Shown: piece by piece, positions 36,732 through 45,701 of the stretch | How positions within the stretch are numbered: position 1 is the stretch's first letter | Layout of the letters: each line of letters begins with the position of its first letter | Source: Micrococcales bacterium | GTDB taxonomy: Bacteria > Actinomycetota > Actinomycetes > S36-B12 > UBA10799 | Assembly: GCA_016719135.1 (NCBI GenBank) | Contig: JADKAV010000008.1 | Span: forward strand, 1 to 64,000 | DNA length: 64,000 bases | Reading direction: 5' to 3' | Translations under genes and position numbers: made by a program | The notes under the pieces: generated by a model | Told to the model about the DNA's origin: nothing | The model's input: only the letters and a program-made list of their open reading frames with translations | Databases searched by the model: none

Positions 36732-38204
36732 GTGAAGAGCACCGTCGACAACCTCTCTGAGACCCGTGTGAAACTCACGGTCGAGATCCCCTTCGAGGAC
36801 CTGACCGACTCGATCAACGAGGCCTACAAGAACATCGCATCCCAGGTCAACGTGCCGGGATTCCGCCGAGGCAAGGTCCCCGCCCGCATCATCGACCAGC
36901 GCTTCGGCCGCGGCGTGGTGCTCGAGGAGGTCGTGCAAAAAGCGGTGCCCGCCGCCTATGACGAGGCCGTGCGTGAGAAGGACCTGCGACCGCTGGGACA
37001 GCCGGAGGTTGAGGTCACCGAGATCGAAGACGGCCAGCACATCCGCTTCACCGCCGAAGTCGATGTGACGCCGCAGTTCGAACTGCCCGACTACTCCGGC
37101 CTCGAGGTCGAGGTGTCGGATTCGGTGGTCTCCGACGACGATGTCGAGGAGCAGGTGGAGCAACTACGCACGCGGTTCGCGACGGTGACGCCCGTGGAGC
37201 GTCCCGCACAGACCGGCGACCTCGTGCTCGTCGACGTGAAGGGTGAGATCGACGGCGAGGAGATCGAGGATTTCGCCGGTAGCGCCCTGACCTTCGAGGT
37301 GGGAGCTGAGGGCTTGATCGAGGGCTTCTCCGAAGCGGTCGCCGGTGCCTCCGAGGGCGACAGCGTCACCTTCGAGCACACACCTGACGAGGGCCCCCAC
37401 TCCGGCCGGCAGGTCGTCATCTCGGTGGAGGTCAAGGGCGTGCGCGAACGCACTTTGCCGCAGGCCGACGACGAGTTCGCCGAGCTCGCCAGTGAGTTCG
37501 ACACCATGGATGAACTGCGCGCTGACCTCAAGGAGAAGTTGCAGGGCAACCGCCTGCTGGAGCAGGGCTACGAGGCCCGCGAGAAGGTCGCTGAGAAGTT
37601 GCTGGACCTCGTGGACTTCCCGCTACCTGAAGGTGTTATCCAGCAGCAGGTCCAGGAGCACTTCCAGGACGGACACGGCCACGACGACCCGGACCACCGT
37701 GCCGAGGTGGAGCGCGATGCCCGGACCGCGATGAAGTCCCAGCTGATCCTGGACAAGATCGCGGAGGCCGAACAGGTCGGGGTGGAGCAGGCCGAACTGC
37801 TGCAATGGCTGATGCAGCAGGCCCCCCGGTACGGCATGACTGCCGAGCAGTTCGCAAATGCACTCGCTGAAGCAGGACAGGTCGGGACGGCATTGGCCGA
37901 CGTGCGCCGCGGCAAGGCGCTGGCCGTGGTACTGCAGCAGGCCAAAATTGTGGACGCCTCCGGTGAGGTGGTGGATCTCAGTGTTCTGGATCAGCCCCCG
38001 GCCGCTGCGGACTTCGAGGACCTCGAGGAGGAGGACTTCGAGGACTTCGACGACGACGAGGACTCCGAGGACGACGTCGAGCTGACCCCCGAGGAGCAGG
38101 CCGACATTCAGGCGACAGCCGACCAGATCGTCGAAGCCATGCAGGCGGTGGCCGCCGAGCGCGAGGCCGAGGAATCCGGGTCCGAGAAGCCCGAACAGGG
38201 CTAG
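36732..38204 (+). CDS. tig: Trigger factor, ribosome-associated chaperone
   Basis: A 490-aa trigger factor. The N-terminal ribosome-binding domain has VPGFRRGKVP, the signature loop that contacts protein L23. A PPIase FKBP-type domain (about 160-245) and a helical substrate cradle follow. The last 60 or so residues are very acidic (runs of D and E), a tail common in actinobacterial trigger factors. GTG 36732 is preferred since MKSTVDNLSETRVKLTVEIP is the normal start; AAGGAG is 12 nt upstream, a long spacing. Upstream of clpP1P2 and clpX, as usual. Confidence 0.94.
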   Translation: MKSTVDNLSETRVKLTVEIPFEDLTDSINEAYKNIASQVNVPGFRRGKVPARIIDQRFGRGVVLEEVVQKAVPAAYDEAVREKDLRPLGQPEVEVTEIEDGQHIRFTAEVDVTPQFELPDYSGLEVEVSDSVVSDDDVEEQVEQLRTRFATVTPVERPAQTGDLVLVDVKGEIDGEEIEDFAGSALTFEVGAEGLIEGFSEAVAGASEGDSVTFEHTPDEGPHSGRQVVISVEVKGVRERTLPQADDEFAELASEFDTMDELRADLKEKLQGNRLLEQGYEAREKVAEKLLDLVDFPLPEGVIQQQVQEHFQDGHGHDDPDHRAEVERDARTAMKSQLILDKIAEAEQVGVEQAELLQWLMQQAPRYGMTAEQFANALAEAGQVGTALADVRRGKALAVVLQQAKIVDASGEVVDLSVLDQPPAAADFEDLEEEDFEDFDDDEDSEDDVELTPEEQADIQATADQIVEAMQAVAAEREAEESGSEKPEQG

Positions 38205-38206
38205 TT

Positions 38207-38224
38207 CCCACGCCCACAGCGAAC
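38207..38224. promoter_or_regulatory. Probable ClgR activator box upstream of clpP1
   Basis: CGCCCACAGCG followed by AAC fits the corynebacterial ClgR consensus core CGCYNANRGCG and its WWS flank. It lies directly after tig and about 42 bp upstream of a -10 element for clpP1P2. ClgR activates clpP1P2 in several actinobacteria. Confidence 0.6.
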
Positions 38225-38263
38225 AAAGCCGCTCTTCGGGATGGTCGTGTCGCAGGTCGGCGT

Positions 38264-38269
38264 TAGGGT
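38264..38269 (+). promoter_or_regulatory. -10 element for clpP1P2 (TAGGGT)
   Basis: TAGGGT with a likely start near 38276, giving a leader of about 55 nt before the GTG at 38331. GGAGG at 38318-38322 is the ribosome-binding site. Confidence 0.45.
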
Positions 38270-38330
38270 CGGTACAACACCAGCAGAACGCGTCAGCAAT
38301 CACGCGTGCGACGACACGGAGGAAGTGGCA

Positions 38331-38948
38331 GTGAACGACCTCAGCCCGCAAGCCCGCGGACCCCAGCCGGGGGCGATGGCCTACGACGATTCGGTGTTCC
38401 AGCGCCTTCTCAAGGAGCGGATCATCTTCCTCGGGTCCCCGGTGGAGGACACCGTGGCGAACCTGATCTGCGCCCAGATGCTGCTGCTGGCCGCAGAGGA
38501 CCCCGAGCGCGACATCTACCTGTACATCAACTCTCCAGGTGGGTCGATCTCCGCCGGGATGGCGATCTACGACACGATGCAGTTCGTCCGCAACGACGTC
38601 GCAACCGTGGCGATGGGACTGGCCGCTTCGATGGGGCAGTTCCTCCTGAGTTCCGGCCAGCCCGGCAAGCGTTACAGCCTGCCGCACGCCCGGATCATGA
38701 TGCACCAGCCGTCCGGCGGCATCGGCGGTACGGCCTCGGACATCAAGATCCAGGCCGAGCAGATGCTCTACATCAAGAAGCAGATGGCCCAGTTGATCTC
38801 CGAGCAGACCGGCCAAACGGTCGAGCAGATCGAGTCGGACTCGGATCGGGACCGCTGGTTCTCCGCTGAAGAGGCCAAGGAGTACGGATTCGTCGACCAC
38901 GTCGTGCAACTCGCTTCCGACGTGACCGGAAGTGGAGGAACCGCCTGA
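38331..38948 (+). CDS. clpP1: ClpP protease subunit 1
   Basis: A 205-aa ClpP serine protease subunit. Catalytic Ser100 (GLAASMGQF), His125 (MMHQP) and Asp174 keep the spacing of known ClpP. With ClpP2 it forms the two-ring ClpP1P2 barrel that degrades proteins fed by ClpX or ClpC; in actinobacteria this is usually essential. GTG 38331 has GGAGG 8 nt upstream. Overlaps clpP2 by one base (TGATG). Confidence 0.94.
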   Translation: MNDLSPQARGPQPGAMAYDDSVFQRLLKERIIFLGSPVEDTVANLICAQMLLLAAEDPERDIYLYINSPGGSISAGMAIYDTMQFVRNDVATVAMGLAASMGQFLLSSGQPGKRYSLPHARIMMHQPSGGIGGTASDIKIQAEQMLYIKKQMAQLISEQTGQTVEQIESDSDRDRWFSAEEAKEYGFVDHVVQLASDVTGSGGTA

Positions 38949-39580
38949 TGGACCCCCGATCGATAGTTCGTCCCGGACCGCAGAGCCGCTACATTCTGCC
39001 CGAGTTCCGCGAGCGCACAGCAACCGGTGAGCGGATCCACAACCCGTACACCAAGTTGTTCGAGGAGCGGATCATCTTCCTCGGCGTTCAGATCGACGAT
39101 GCCTCGGCCGACGACGTCATGGCCCAGTTGCTGACGTTGGAGTCGATGGACACCGAGCGTGACATCCAGATCTACATCAACTCCCCGGGTGGCTCCTACA
39201 CCGCGATGACCGCGATCTACGACACGATGCAGTTCGTCAAGCCGCAGGTCCAGACCGTGTGCCTGGGTCAGGCGGCCTCGGCGGCGGCGGTTCTGCTCGC
39301 GGCTGGCGCACCGGGTAAGCGGTTCGCATTGCCACATGCCCGGATCCTGATCCACCAGCCGTACACCGAGGGTGGGGGCCAGGGCTCGGACATCGAGATC
39401 CAGGCGAACGAGATTCTGCGTATGCGTGCCGAAATGGAGGGAATCCTTTCCCATCACACCGGCCGCACCCTGGAGCAGATCGAGAAGGACATCGAGCGCG
39501 ACAAGATCCTCACGGCCGCTGATGCCAAGGAGTACGGCGTGGTCGACCAGGTGATCAGTTCCCGCAAGACCGTCACCTGA
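38948..39580 (+). CDS. clpP2: ClpP protease subunit 2
   Basis: A 210-aa ClpP subunit. Catalytic Ser111 (GQAASAAAV), His136 (LIHQPY) and Asp185 are in place. The N-terminal 35 residues are longer than in ClpP1, as in other actinobacterial ClpP2 proteins. It is translated from the clpP1 message through a one-base overlap and forms the second heptameric ring of ClpP1P2. Confidence 0.94.
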   Translation: MDPRSIVRPGPQSRYILPEFRERTATGERIHNPYTKLFEERIIFLGVQIDDASADDVMAQLLTLESMDTERDIQIYINSPGGSYTAMTAIYDTMQFVKPQVQTVCLGQAASAAAVLLAAGAPGKRFALPHARILIHQPYTEGGGQGSDIEIQANEILRMRAEMEGILSHHTGRTLEQIEKDIERDKILTAADAKEYGVVDQVISSRKTVT

Positions 39581-39697
39581 TCGCGGTACTACTCCGAATG
39601 CATCGGAGTAAGTGCGCGCCACGCGGCGCGTCAGGCGAATAGTCGGGGTACCGTCGAGACAGGTACTCGATGTCAATACCCGCGGAAGGGACAACTG

Positions 39698-40972
<1,275 letters not shown>

Positions 40973-40999
40973 TCGGCGGTCCGGCAGCAAATCCCTTGA

Positions 41000-41051
41000 G
41001 GGCGGTGTTGTTGGGGGTTTTCGTGGCCCGGGGTGCCCAACAACGTCGCCC
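41000..41051. repeat. 52-bp stem-loop repeat, copy R3
   Basis: Arms GGGCGGTGTTGTTGGG (41000-41015) and CCCAACAACGTCGCCC (41036-41051) with a 20-nt loop very similar to that of R2 (GGTTTTCG...GTG). The left arm has two changes (A to G, C to T) that leave G-T/G-U pairs. It begins 27 bp after the clpX stop. Confidence 0.88.
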
Positions 41052-41105
41052 TGGACCTGGGCATTACCGCCCTAAGCCTCCAAACCGGCTGCGTCGCCGG
41101 GCCCG

Positions 41106-41363
41106 TCACCCGCAGCCCTCGAGGTTGAACTTGGCGAATTGTTCGCTGAGCCCGATCAGCGCAGGAGCCATTGTGCTGACGGCGACGTCATCGGTTGACA
41201 TCACGATGCCAGACGTCCTGCCCTCGGAGTTGAGCACGAGGCGCATGCCCTCAACGCTGAAACCCACAACCCAGCCCAACCGGGCAACGATCCGCCGCAC
41301 CCAGACAGAAGCGCCGCCCTTGTGGGATCCGGAAAAGGGCGCCACAATTGTGACCATGAGCAT
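41106..41363 (-). CDS. Possible small protein, uncertain
   Basis: An 85-aa reverse-strand frame (MLMVTIVAPFSGSHKGG...FAKFNLEGCG) in the gap between clpX and the antitoxin gene. It overlaps the antitoxin start by 8 nt. No family is recognised and the amino-acid composition is only weakly protein-like. It may be a small divergent gene or chance; otherwise this gap holds only repeat R3. Confidence 0.25.
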   Translation of the reverse strand: MLMVTIVAPFSGSHKGGASVWVRRIVARLGWVVGFSVEGMRLVLNSEGRTSGIVMSTDDVAVSTMAPALIGLSEQFAKFNLEGCG

Positions 41364-41622
41364 TCAGTCGCTGCGCGAGGTGCGAGACAGGTTCAGCGAA
41401 GTCGTCGACCGCGTCGAACGCGAGCACGAGCGGGTCACAGTCACGCGCAACGGCCACGCCGCAGCGGTGATCTTGAGTCCGGAGGACCTCGCCGAACTGG
41501 AGGAGACTCTGGAGGTGCTCAGCGATCCTGAGGCCCTCGCAGACATCCGCGAGGCTGATGCTGCCTATCGTGCCGGCGACGTCGTGCGTGGGGTCGACGC
41601 CGTCCGCGGATTGCGGTCGTGA
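41356..41622 (+). CDS. Phd/YefM-family antitoxin
   Basis: An 88-aa antitoxin. The N-terminal DNA-binding fold reads SIQSLREVRDRFSEVVDRVEREHERVTVTRNGHAAAVILSPEDL, the Phd/YefM signature, and the acidic C-terminal tail would wrap the toxin. It should repress its own promoter. CACAAT ends seven bases before the ATG, a weak leaderless -10. Its stop overlaps the toxin start by 4 nt. Confidence 0.88.
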   Translation: MSIQSLREVRDRFSEVVDRVEREHERVTVTRNGHAAAVILSPEDLAELEETLEVLSDPEALADIREADAAYRAGDVVRGVDAVRGLRS

Positions 41623-41897
41623 GCGAAGAGCATCCCTACGAACTGGTCTTGACACCACCGGCCGTCCGGGCAATCCAGCGGGGCCTGCCGGAAGCGGTCG
41701 CGACTGCGGTGATCGAGTTCGTAACCGGCGCGCTGATCACTGAACCGGCGCGGGTCGGTAAGCCCTGGCGTGCGGACCTTGAGGGGATCTAGTCCGCCCG
41801 CCGTGGCACCTACCGCGTCCTCTATCGGATCAACGACTCGCGTGGCGAAGTCGTCGTGCTGCGCATCGACCATCGTCGCGACGTCTACCGCACCTGA
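41619..41897 (+). pseudogene. RelE/ParE-family toxin with internal amber stop
   Basis: GTG 41619 opens a RelE/ParE toxin frame (VLTPPAVRAIQRGLPEAVATAVIEF...PWRADLEGI) that meets TAG at 41790-41792 after 57 residues. Beyond it the frame continues with SARRGTYRVLYRINDSRGEVVVLRIDHRRDVYRT to TGA 41897, the catalytic and C-terminal strands of the family. The stop falls where relatives have a conserved tryptophan (G-x-W-S-x-R-R-G), so TGG to TAG is the likely change. The toxin is inactive unless this is a sequence error or the stop is suppressed. Confidence 0.85.
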
Positions 41898-42033
41898 CGT
41901 GTGAGCAGGGACGTTGGCGGTCAGGCCAGCCCGGCATCCTCGTCGGGTGTCCCCAGAAACGAGGGTTTGTGAGGCAGAATGATCTTGCATGAGGGAGACA
42001 GGCCCGTTCCGTTCGAGACGAATCCTGGGCGGG

Positions 42034-42437
42034 TCAGTCGGCTTGGCGGTCGGCGTATCCGTCCAAGAAGGCTCTGGCTGTGACGATGCTCGGCCGGGCG
42101 AGCGCCAGGCTGAGGAAGTGCTTATCGCCGCTAACCAAGACGTCCACCTCCGCGGAAATGGCTGCGTCCAGGATCGGCTGATCGGCCGGGTCTGCGATGC
42201 TCACACTAGAGGTGCCGGGAGGCGCGATCTCAGGATCGATCCGCGTGAGAAAGTCCTCCAGTGCGGGCAGAAGATCAGGTTGTTTGCGAAGTGCCACCGC
42301 GCGTAGTTCCCCGATGATCCAGTCGGTGAGAACCAAGTCGTGCTCATCCAAGACTAGGCGCAGCACTCGATCGGGAGTAGAGCCGGGGAACAGAGTGCCG
42401 AGACGATGACATTGGTGTCCAGGAGGACACGGGTCAC
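42034..42437 (-). pseudogene. PIN-domain ribonuclease toxin, frameshifted
   Basis: From GTG 42437 the reverse strand reads VTRVLLDTNVIVSAL, the PIN start with its first catalytic Asp, then runs off frame at about 42390-42395 and stops. One base over, the rest of the PIN domain is intact (FPGSTPDRVLRLVLDEHDLVLTDWIIGEL...DPADQPILDAAISAEVDVLVSGDKHFL) to the stop at 42034. Inserting one C (CTC-CTG for CTCTG) repairs it to SALLFPGS. The start overlaps the AbrB-type antitoxin stop by 4 nt. It would be an RNA-cutting toxin if repaired. Confidence 0.82.
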
Positions 42438-42688
42438 GACGTGCGTCCGCGCAACTCGTCCACCAGAGCCTGCACGTCATCCTCGTCTGCGACCCCGAAG
42501 GCCTCGGCAGCACCCGCGAACGCTTCCTGTGCCTGCGATAGGGCGGCGAGCTCAGCCTTGACCACCACAACCTCGCCGTTCTCCTTCTCCAAGAACAGCA
42601 CCTTGTCACCCGGTACGAGGTGCAGTCGGCGACGCACCTCAACGGGCACAGTGACTTGGCCGTTGGATGACAGTTTCGCGAGGTTCAT
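42434..42688 (-). CDS. AbrB-type antitoxin (SpoVT-AbrB domain)
   Basis: An 84-aa protein. The N-terminal 45 residues are a swapped-hairpin AbrB domain (AKLSSNGQVTVPVEVRRRLHLVPGDKVLFLE) that binds operator DNA. The acidic C-terminal part (GVADEDDVQALVDELRG) probably contacts the PIN toxin encoded next, with which it shares a GTGA overlap. This is the standard layout of an AbrB/PIN (VapBC-like) locus. Confidence 0.87.
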   Translation of the reverse strand: MNLAKLSSNGQVTVPVEVRRRLHLVPGDKVLFLEKENGEVVVVKAELAALSQAQEAFAGAAEAFGVADEDDVQALVDELRGRTS

Positions 42689-43048
42689 GACGGCCTTCTT
42701 GAGATTCTTTGGATTCTTGAGCTCAAACTATGTCAGGGAACTTCGACTGTCCATGCCGGAGGAAGTGGAGTTGTCAGTCGCTGTGAGGATCGAGGACAGT
42801 CGCGCGGCATCACCGTCTCACAAAGGAATGTTTGTGAGACGCCAGTGCGGGGGTCTGGGGAAGGAGGCTCGCGGACCGGGGACTCCCAGCACCGATACAG
42901 AGCGAACATGCCCCGCCCTGGGGATGAAACCCGGGGCTCCGCCGCCAGTGTCGACAAGGTCCGGCACGTCCAGCAGCACCCACCCGGCGATCCCATGCAG
43001 ATCAACCCACGGCCACTCGACTCACGGAAGCGATCGGCGGATTGCAGG
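42689..43048. other. Intergenic region with one inverted repeat
   Basis: No convincing gene in either strand. The only clear structure is a perfect 11-bp inverted repeat, CGTCTCACAAA (42814-42824) and TTTGTGAGACG (42831-42841), with a 6-nt loop and no T-run. It could be an operator or a mobile-element scar. Confidence 0.5.
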
Positions 43049-43633
43049 CTACGGGCGCACTATGTCCTCAAGAGCTCTGCGGTACTTGGACGTGTTGTTG
43101 CGCGTGGCTTCTGCCACAAGGAGCAGGCGTGACTCGCGCCTCCAGTCCCAGTAGTCCCGACTCAGAGGAAGCACCAGCACACGCTCAAGCCCGTGTGCGA
43201 CGGCTCGGGAGACGGCTGAATCCAATAGGAGTTCGGGGACTGCCTTCGGATTGGTGTACTGCTGGTCCATCACACGGTGCAGCAGGGGGTCGAACTGCTC
43301 AGCCATCCACCTGCCGACGACATGCTCGCAGTCCAATCGCACCCTGAACAGTTGAACCTCCCGCCACTCCACAATCTGACCGGGCGGCTCTGTTCCGCTC
43401 GTCAGCGTCCTGGCATCCCACCACTGATCAATGAGGGCAGCGACACTCTCACGCTCATCGGCACTCGCAGACAGGGAGCCGGCAAGCGATGTGTTGTTGG
43501 CTAGTGGTGGCACGGACGTCAAAGCGGAAAGGCGCAAGCCGTCACGTAGGCACAGCAACTGCGTGAGGACCTCACTGGGCTGCACTTCGGGGATTCGCCG
43601 CTGCCAACTGTTCCGCCGCAGGAGTCTTGACAT
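43049..43633 (-). CDS. Hypothetical protein in accessory region
   Basis: A 194-aa soluble protein that I do not recognise. It has an arginine-rich N-terminus (SRLLRRNSWQRR), a tryptophan-rich middle (IDQWWDARTLT) and a C-terminal block DYWDWRRESRLLLVAEATRNNTSKYRRALEDI. No signal peptide, helix-turn-helix or catalytic motif is visible. It neighbours the AbrB/PIN locus and may be part of the same accessory insertion. ATG 43633 is a plausible start without a clear ribosome-binding site. Confidence 0.6.
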   Translation of the reverse strand: MSRLLRRNSWQRRIPEVQPSEVLTQLLCLRDGLRLSALTSVPPLANNTSLAGSLSASADERESVAALIDQWWDARTLTSGTEPPGQIVEWREVQLFRVRLDCEHVVGRWMAEQFDPLLHRVMDQQYTNPKAVPELLLDSAVSRAVAHGLERVLVLPLSRDYWDWRRESRLLLVAEATRNNTSKYRRALEDIVRP

Positions 43634-43850
43634 GCTTCAGTAGATCGCTTCCTCGGTCACTGGCTGTCCGGACTGGCAGACCAGACCATTGGACAGCACG
43701 ACGGTTCCAGAGTTGACCCCGGTGGTGGGAGCTCGTCGTCGATGCCAAATCTCGCGCTGGTGGAGCACGTCCCCTGGCGTTTGAGCGGCCCCTGCAACCC
43801 TCACGACTGGGGGCGCGGTGAGAAGTCGGCCTGATCGACGCGCACGAGCC

Positions 43851-44675
43851 TCAGTAACTGCAGTCCTTGGCCCCACGCAGCCATCTGAGGCCTGTGGTGA
43901 CGTCGGTGGTTGGTCCGCCGGGGGTGACTCCGGGTCCCCAGTACTCCACTGATCCGGTCCCGTTGGCTGCCACTCGGACCTGGTAGTGCACGGTGTCACC
44001 GTAGGAGTTCATCTGGTAGTACACAGCCCATGCCCCGTCGGCCTTTTGCTCGGCGCCGAGGACCTGCTGGATCGCTCCGACGGAACGGATGTCCGAGCCA
44101 GACACAGGCGTGAGCCGGCAATACCATTGGGTGCCGTCGCCGAAGAAACCGTATCGCGTCTCCACCGGGCAGTTCGGCCAGCCCGCGACGCAGTCGGTGA
44201 GAGTGGAATCTGCGAAGTACCCCTTGATCGCGTCCCATGCCTCGCTGCCGATGCGGTCCACGCCGGGTGCCGCGAACAGAGGCTGGGTCGGGGTAGGGGC
44301 AGGGCCGGGGCCAGGCCCGGGGCCCGGAGTTTCCCCCGGGGTGATGGGACTCGTTGCTTTCACGGTCGCCGTGAACGTGCGCTTCTTGCCTTTGTTGCGG
44401 GTGACGATCTTGGCGCTGGACCCCGCAATCGCCGCAAGTTGCGCAGCCGACAAGGTCTTGGTCCGCCAGACCTTACCGGACCGTTTGAGCCGGTACTTCG
44501 AGCCGGCAGCCTTCATGACCGCCATGCTCGGCTGCTTTCCGGTGAACTTGACGACGACGCGGTCGCCCTTCACCGCTGCTTTTGGGGACGCAGCAGATGC
44601 AGGTGAGACCAGCAGACTCAGGGGTAGCAGGCATCCCAGCAGCAGCGAGATCCCCAGACGTAGAACAGACTTCAT
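43851..44675 (-). CDS. Secreted protein of unknown function with Gly-Pro linker
   Basis: A 274-aa exported protein. A Sec signal (GISLLLGCLLPLSLLVSPASA) ends with an AxA-type cleavage site near residue 28. A basic domain of about 85 residues follows (KAAVKGDRVVVKFTGKQPSMAV...TRNKGKKRTFTATV), then a GPGPGPGPAPTPT linker, then a C-terminal domain with several cysteines (DCVAGWPNC, WYCRLTP, KDCSY) that could form disulfides. No family is recognised. It lies 39 nt downstream of the tocopherol-cyclase-like gene in the same direction. Confidence 0.72.
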   Translation of the reverse strand: MKSVLRLGISLLLGCLLPLSLLVSPASAASPKAAVKGDRVVVKFTGKQPSMAVMKAAGSKYRLKRSGKVWRTKTLSAAQLAAIAGSSAKIVTRNKGKKRTFTATVKATSPITPGETPGPGPGPGPAPTPTQPLFAAPGVDRIGSEAWDAIKGYFADSTLTDCVAGWPNCPVETRYGFFGDGTQWYCRLTPVSGSDIRSVGAIQQVLGAEQKADGAWAVYYQMNSYGDTVHYQVRVAANGTGSVEYWGPGVTPGGPTTDVTTGLRWLRGAKDCSY

Positions 44676-44714
44676 GGCGGGAAGGATACGCCGTCAAGAT
44701 CATCTTGGGAAGGC

Positions 44715-45696
44715 TCAGCCGCTCATGTGGATGAGCCGAGATGTATCCCCATGCACCTCGAGACCGCCACACGTGCCGAGGTCGTCCAACAGAACCTCGC
44801 CTGATGCCGCGCGAAGGGTTATCTGCAACTGCGCCTCGAGCGTCTCCTCGACCCGTTTGTGCATCTCGGTGCGGATGGGGGCGTGCAGGAAAGCCCCGCC
44901 CGGACGGTTCGCGCGGATCTCCAACTCGCTGCCGTCACGGCCGCGCACGATGAGCCGCACGTGCTCGTCGTCGATGCCCAAGTCGCGCACCTTCGCGCCG
45001 GTGTAGGAGGCGAAGCGGTACAACCTGCCCTGGTGTTTCAGGCCGATCAGCAGGCCCTGAAAACTACCCCGCAGCCACGGGATGATCGCCACCGACGCCA
45101 TCAGACTCACGCTCGGATCAGCGAAATGGTTCGAGTGCATCCACACGTAGCCGGACGGGAAATGCCTGGCCCCAGTCCTTCTCGATGTAGCCGCGGCCGC
45201 CGTCGAAGTTCAATTCTTCGCCATCGAGCTCCAACGACCCCGACAGACTATGTCCGAACGAGACGACCCCGTGGTAACACTCCATGAACGGCATCCAGGC
45301 GTACCAGCCCATCGCGCCGGGGGAGCGCACGCTCACCGGCCACGGATCCAGGGGTTGCTCGAAGTCCACCCGGCCGGACAGGCCGACCTCTGGCAGATCC
45401 AGGACCACACCGCCGGTCGAGAACCGGTTGGGCCCCACCTGAACCGCGAACGTTTCACTGTGCGCAGCGAACTCCGACATCGGGTAGGGGTTGTACCAAC
45501 TGCGGCCAGTAGCACCGTCGAGCACCTGCACGAAGGCCTCGTGAGGGCCATCGGCTTCGGGGGCCAGGAAGACCCCGGGGATGACCGCAAGCCGTGCCTG
45601 CTGCTGCGCGTCGACCAGCTTGACGTACCAGCCTTCGAAGTACTTGGACCGTCGGCCGGCGCCGTGATAGCCAGCGGGTTTGAGAACGTTGCGCAC
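44715..45696 (-). CDS. Tocopherol cyclase-like protein (frameshifted in this sequence)
   Basis: About 327 aa when repaired. Motifs of the tocopherol-cyclase-like family are clear: SKYFEGWYVK at the start, GWYAWMPFMECYHGVVS in the middle, GGRGYIEKDWG, then NHFADPSVSLMASVAIIPWL and a FASYTGAK strand. Plants use the family for vitamin E; bacterial members have no known role. The frame breaks at 45157-45162 (GGGAAA on the forward strand): one base too many separates KDWGQAFP from SGYVWMHSNHF. GTG 45696 begins 6 nt after the valS stop, so it is co-transcribed with valS. Confidence 0.82.
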
Positions 45697-45701
45697 CCGG
45701 T

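Noticed and set aside
41989..42306. Forward-strand open frame opposite the PIN toxin
   Set aside because: Antisense to a recognisable PIN domain and without any family features.
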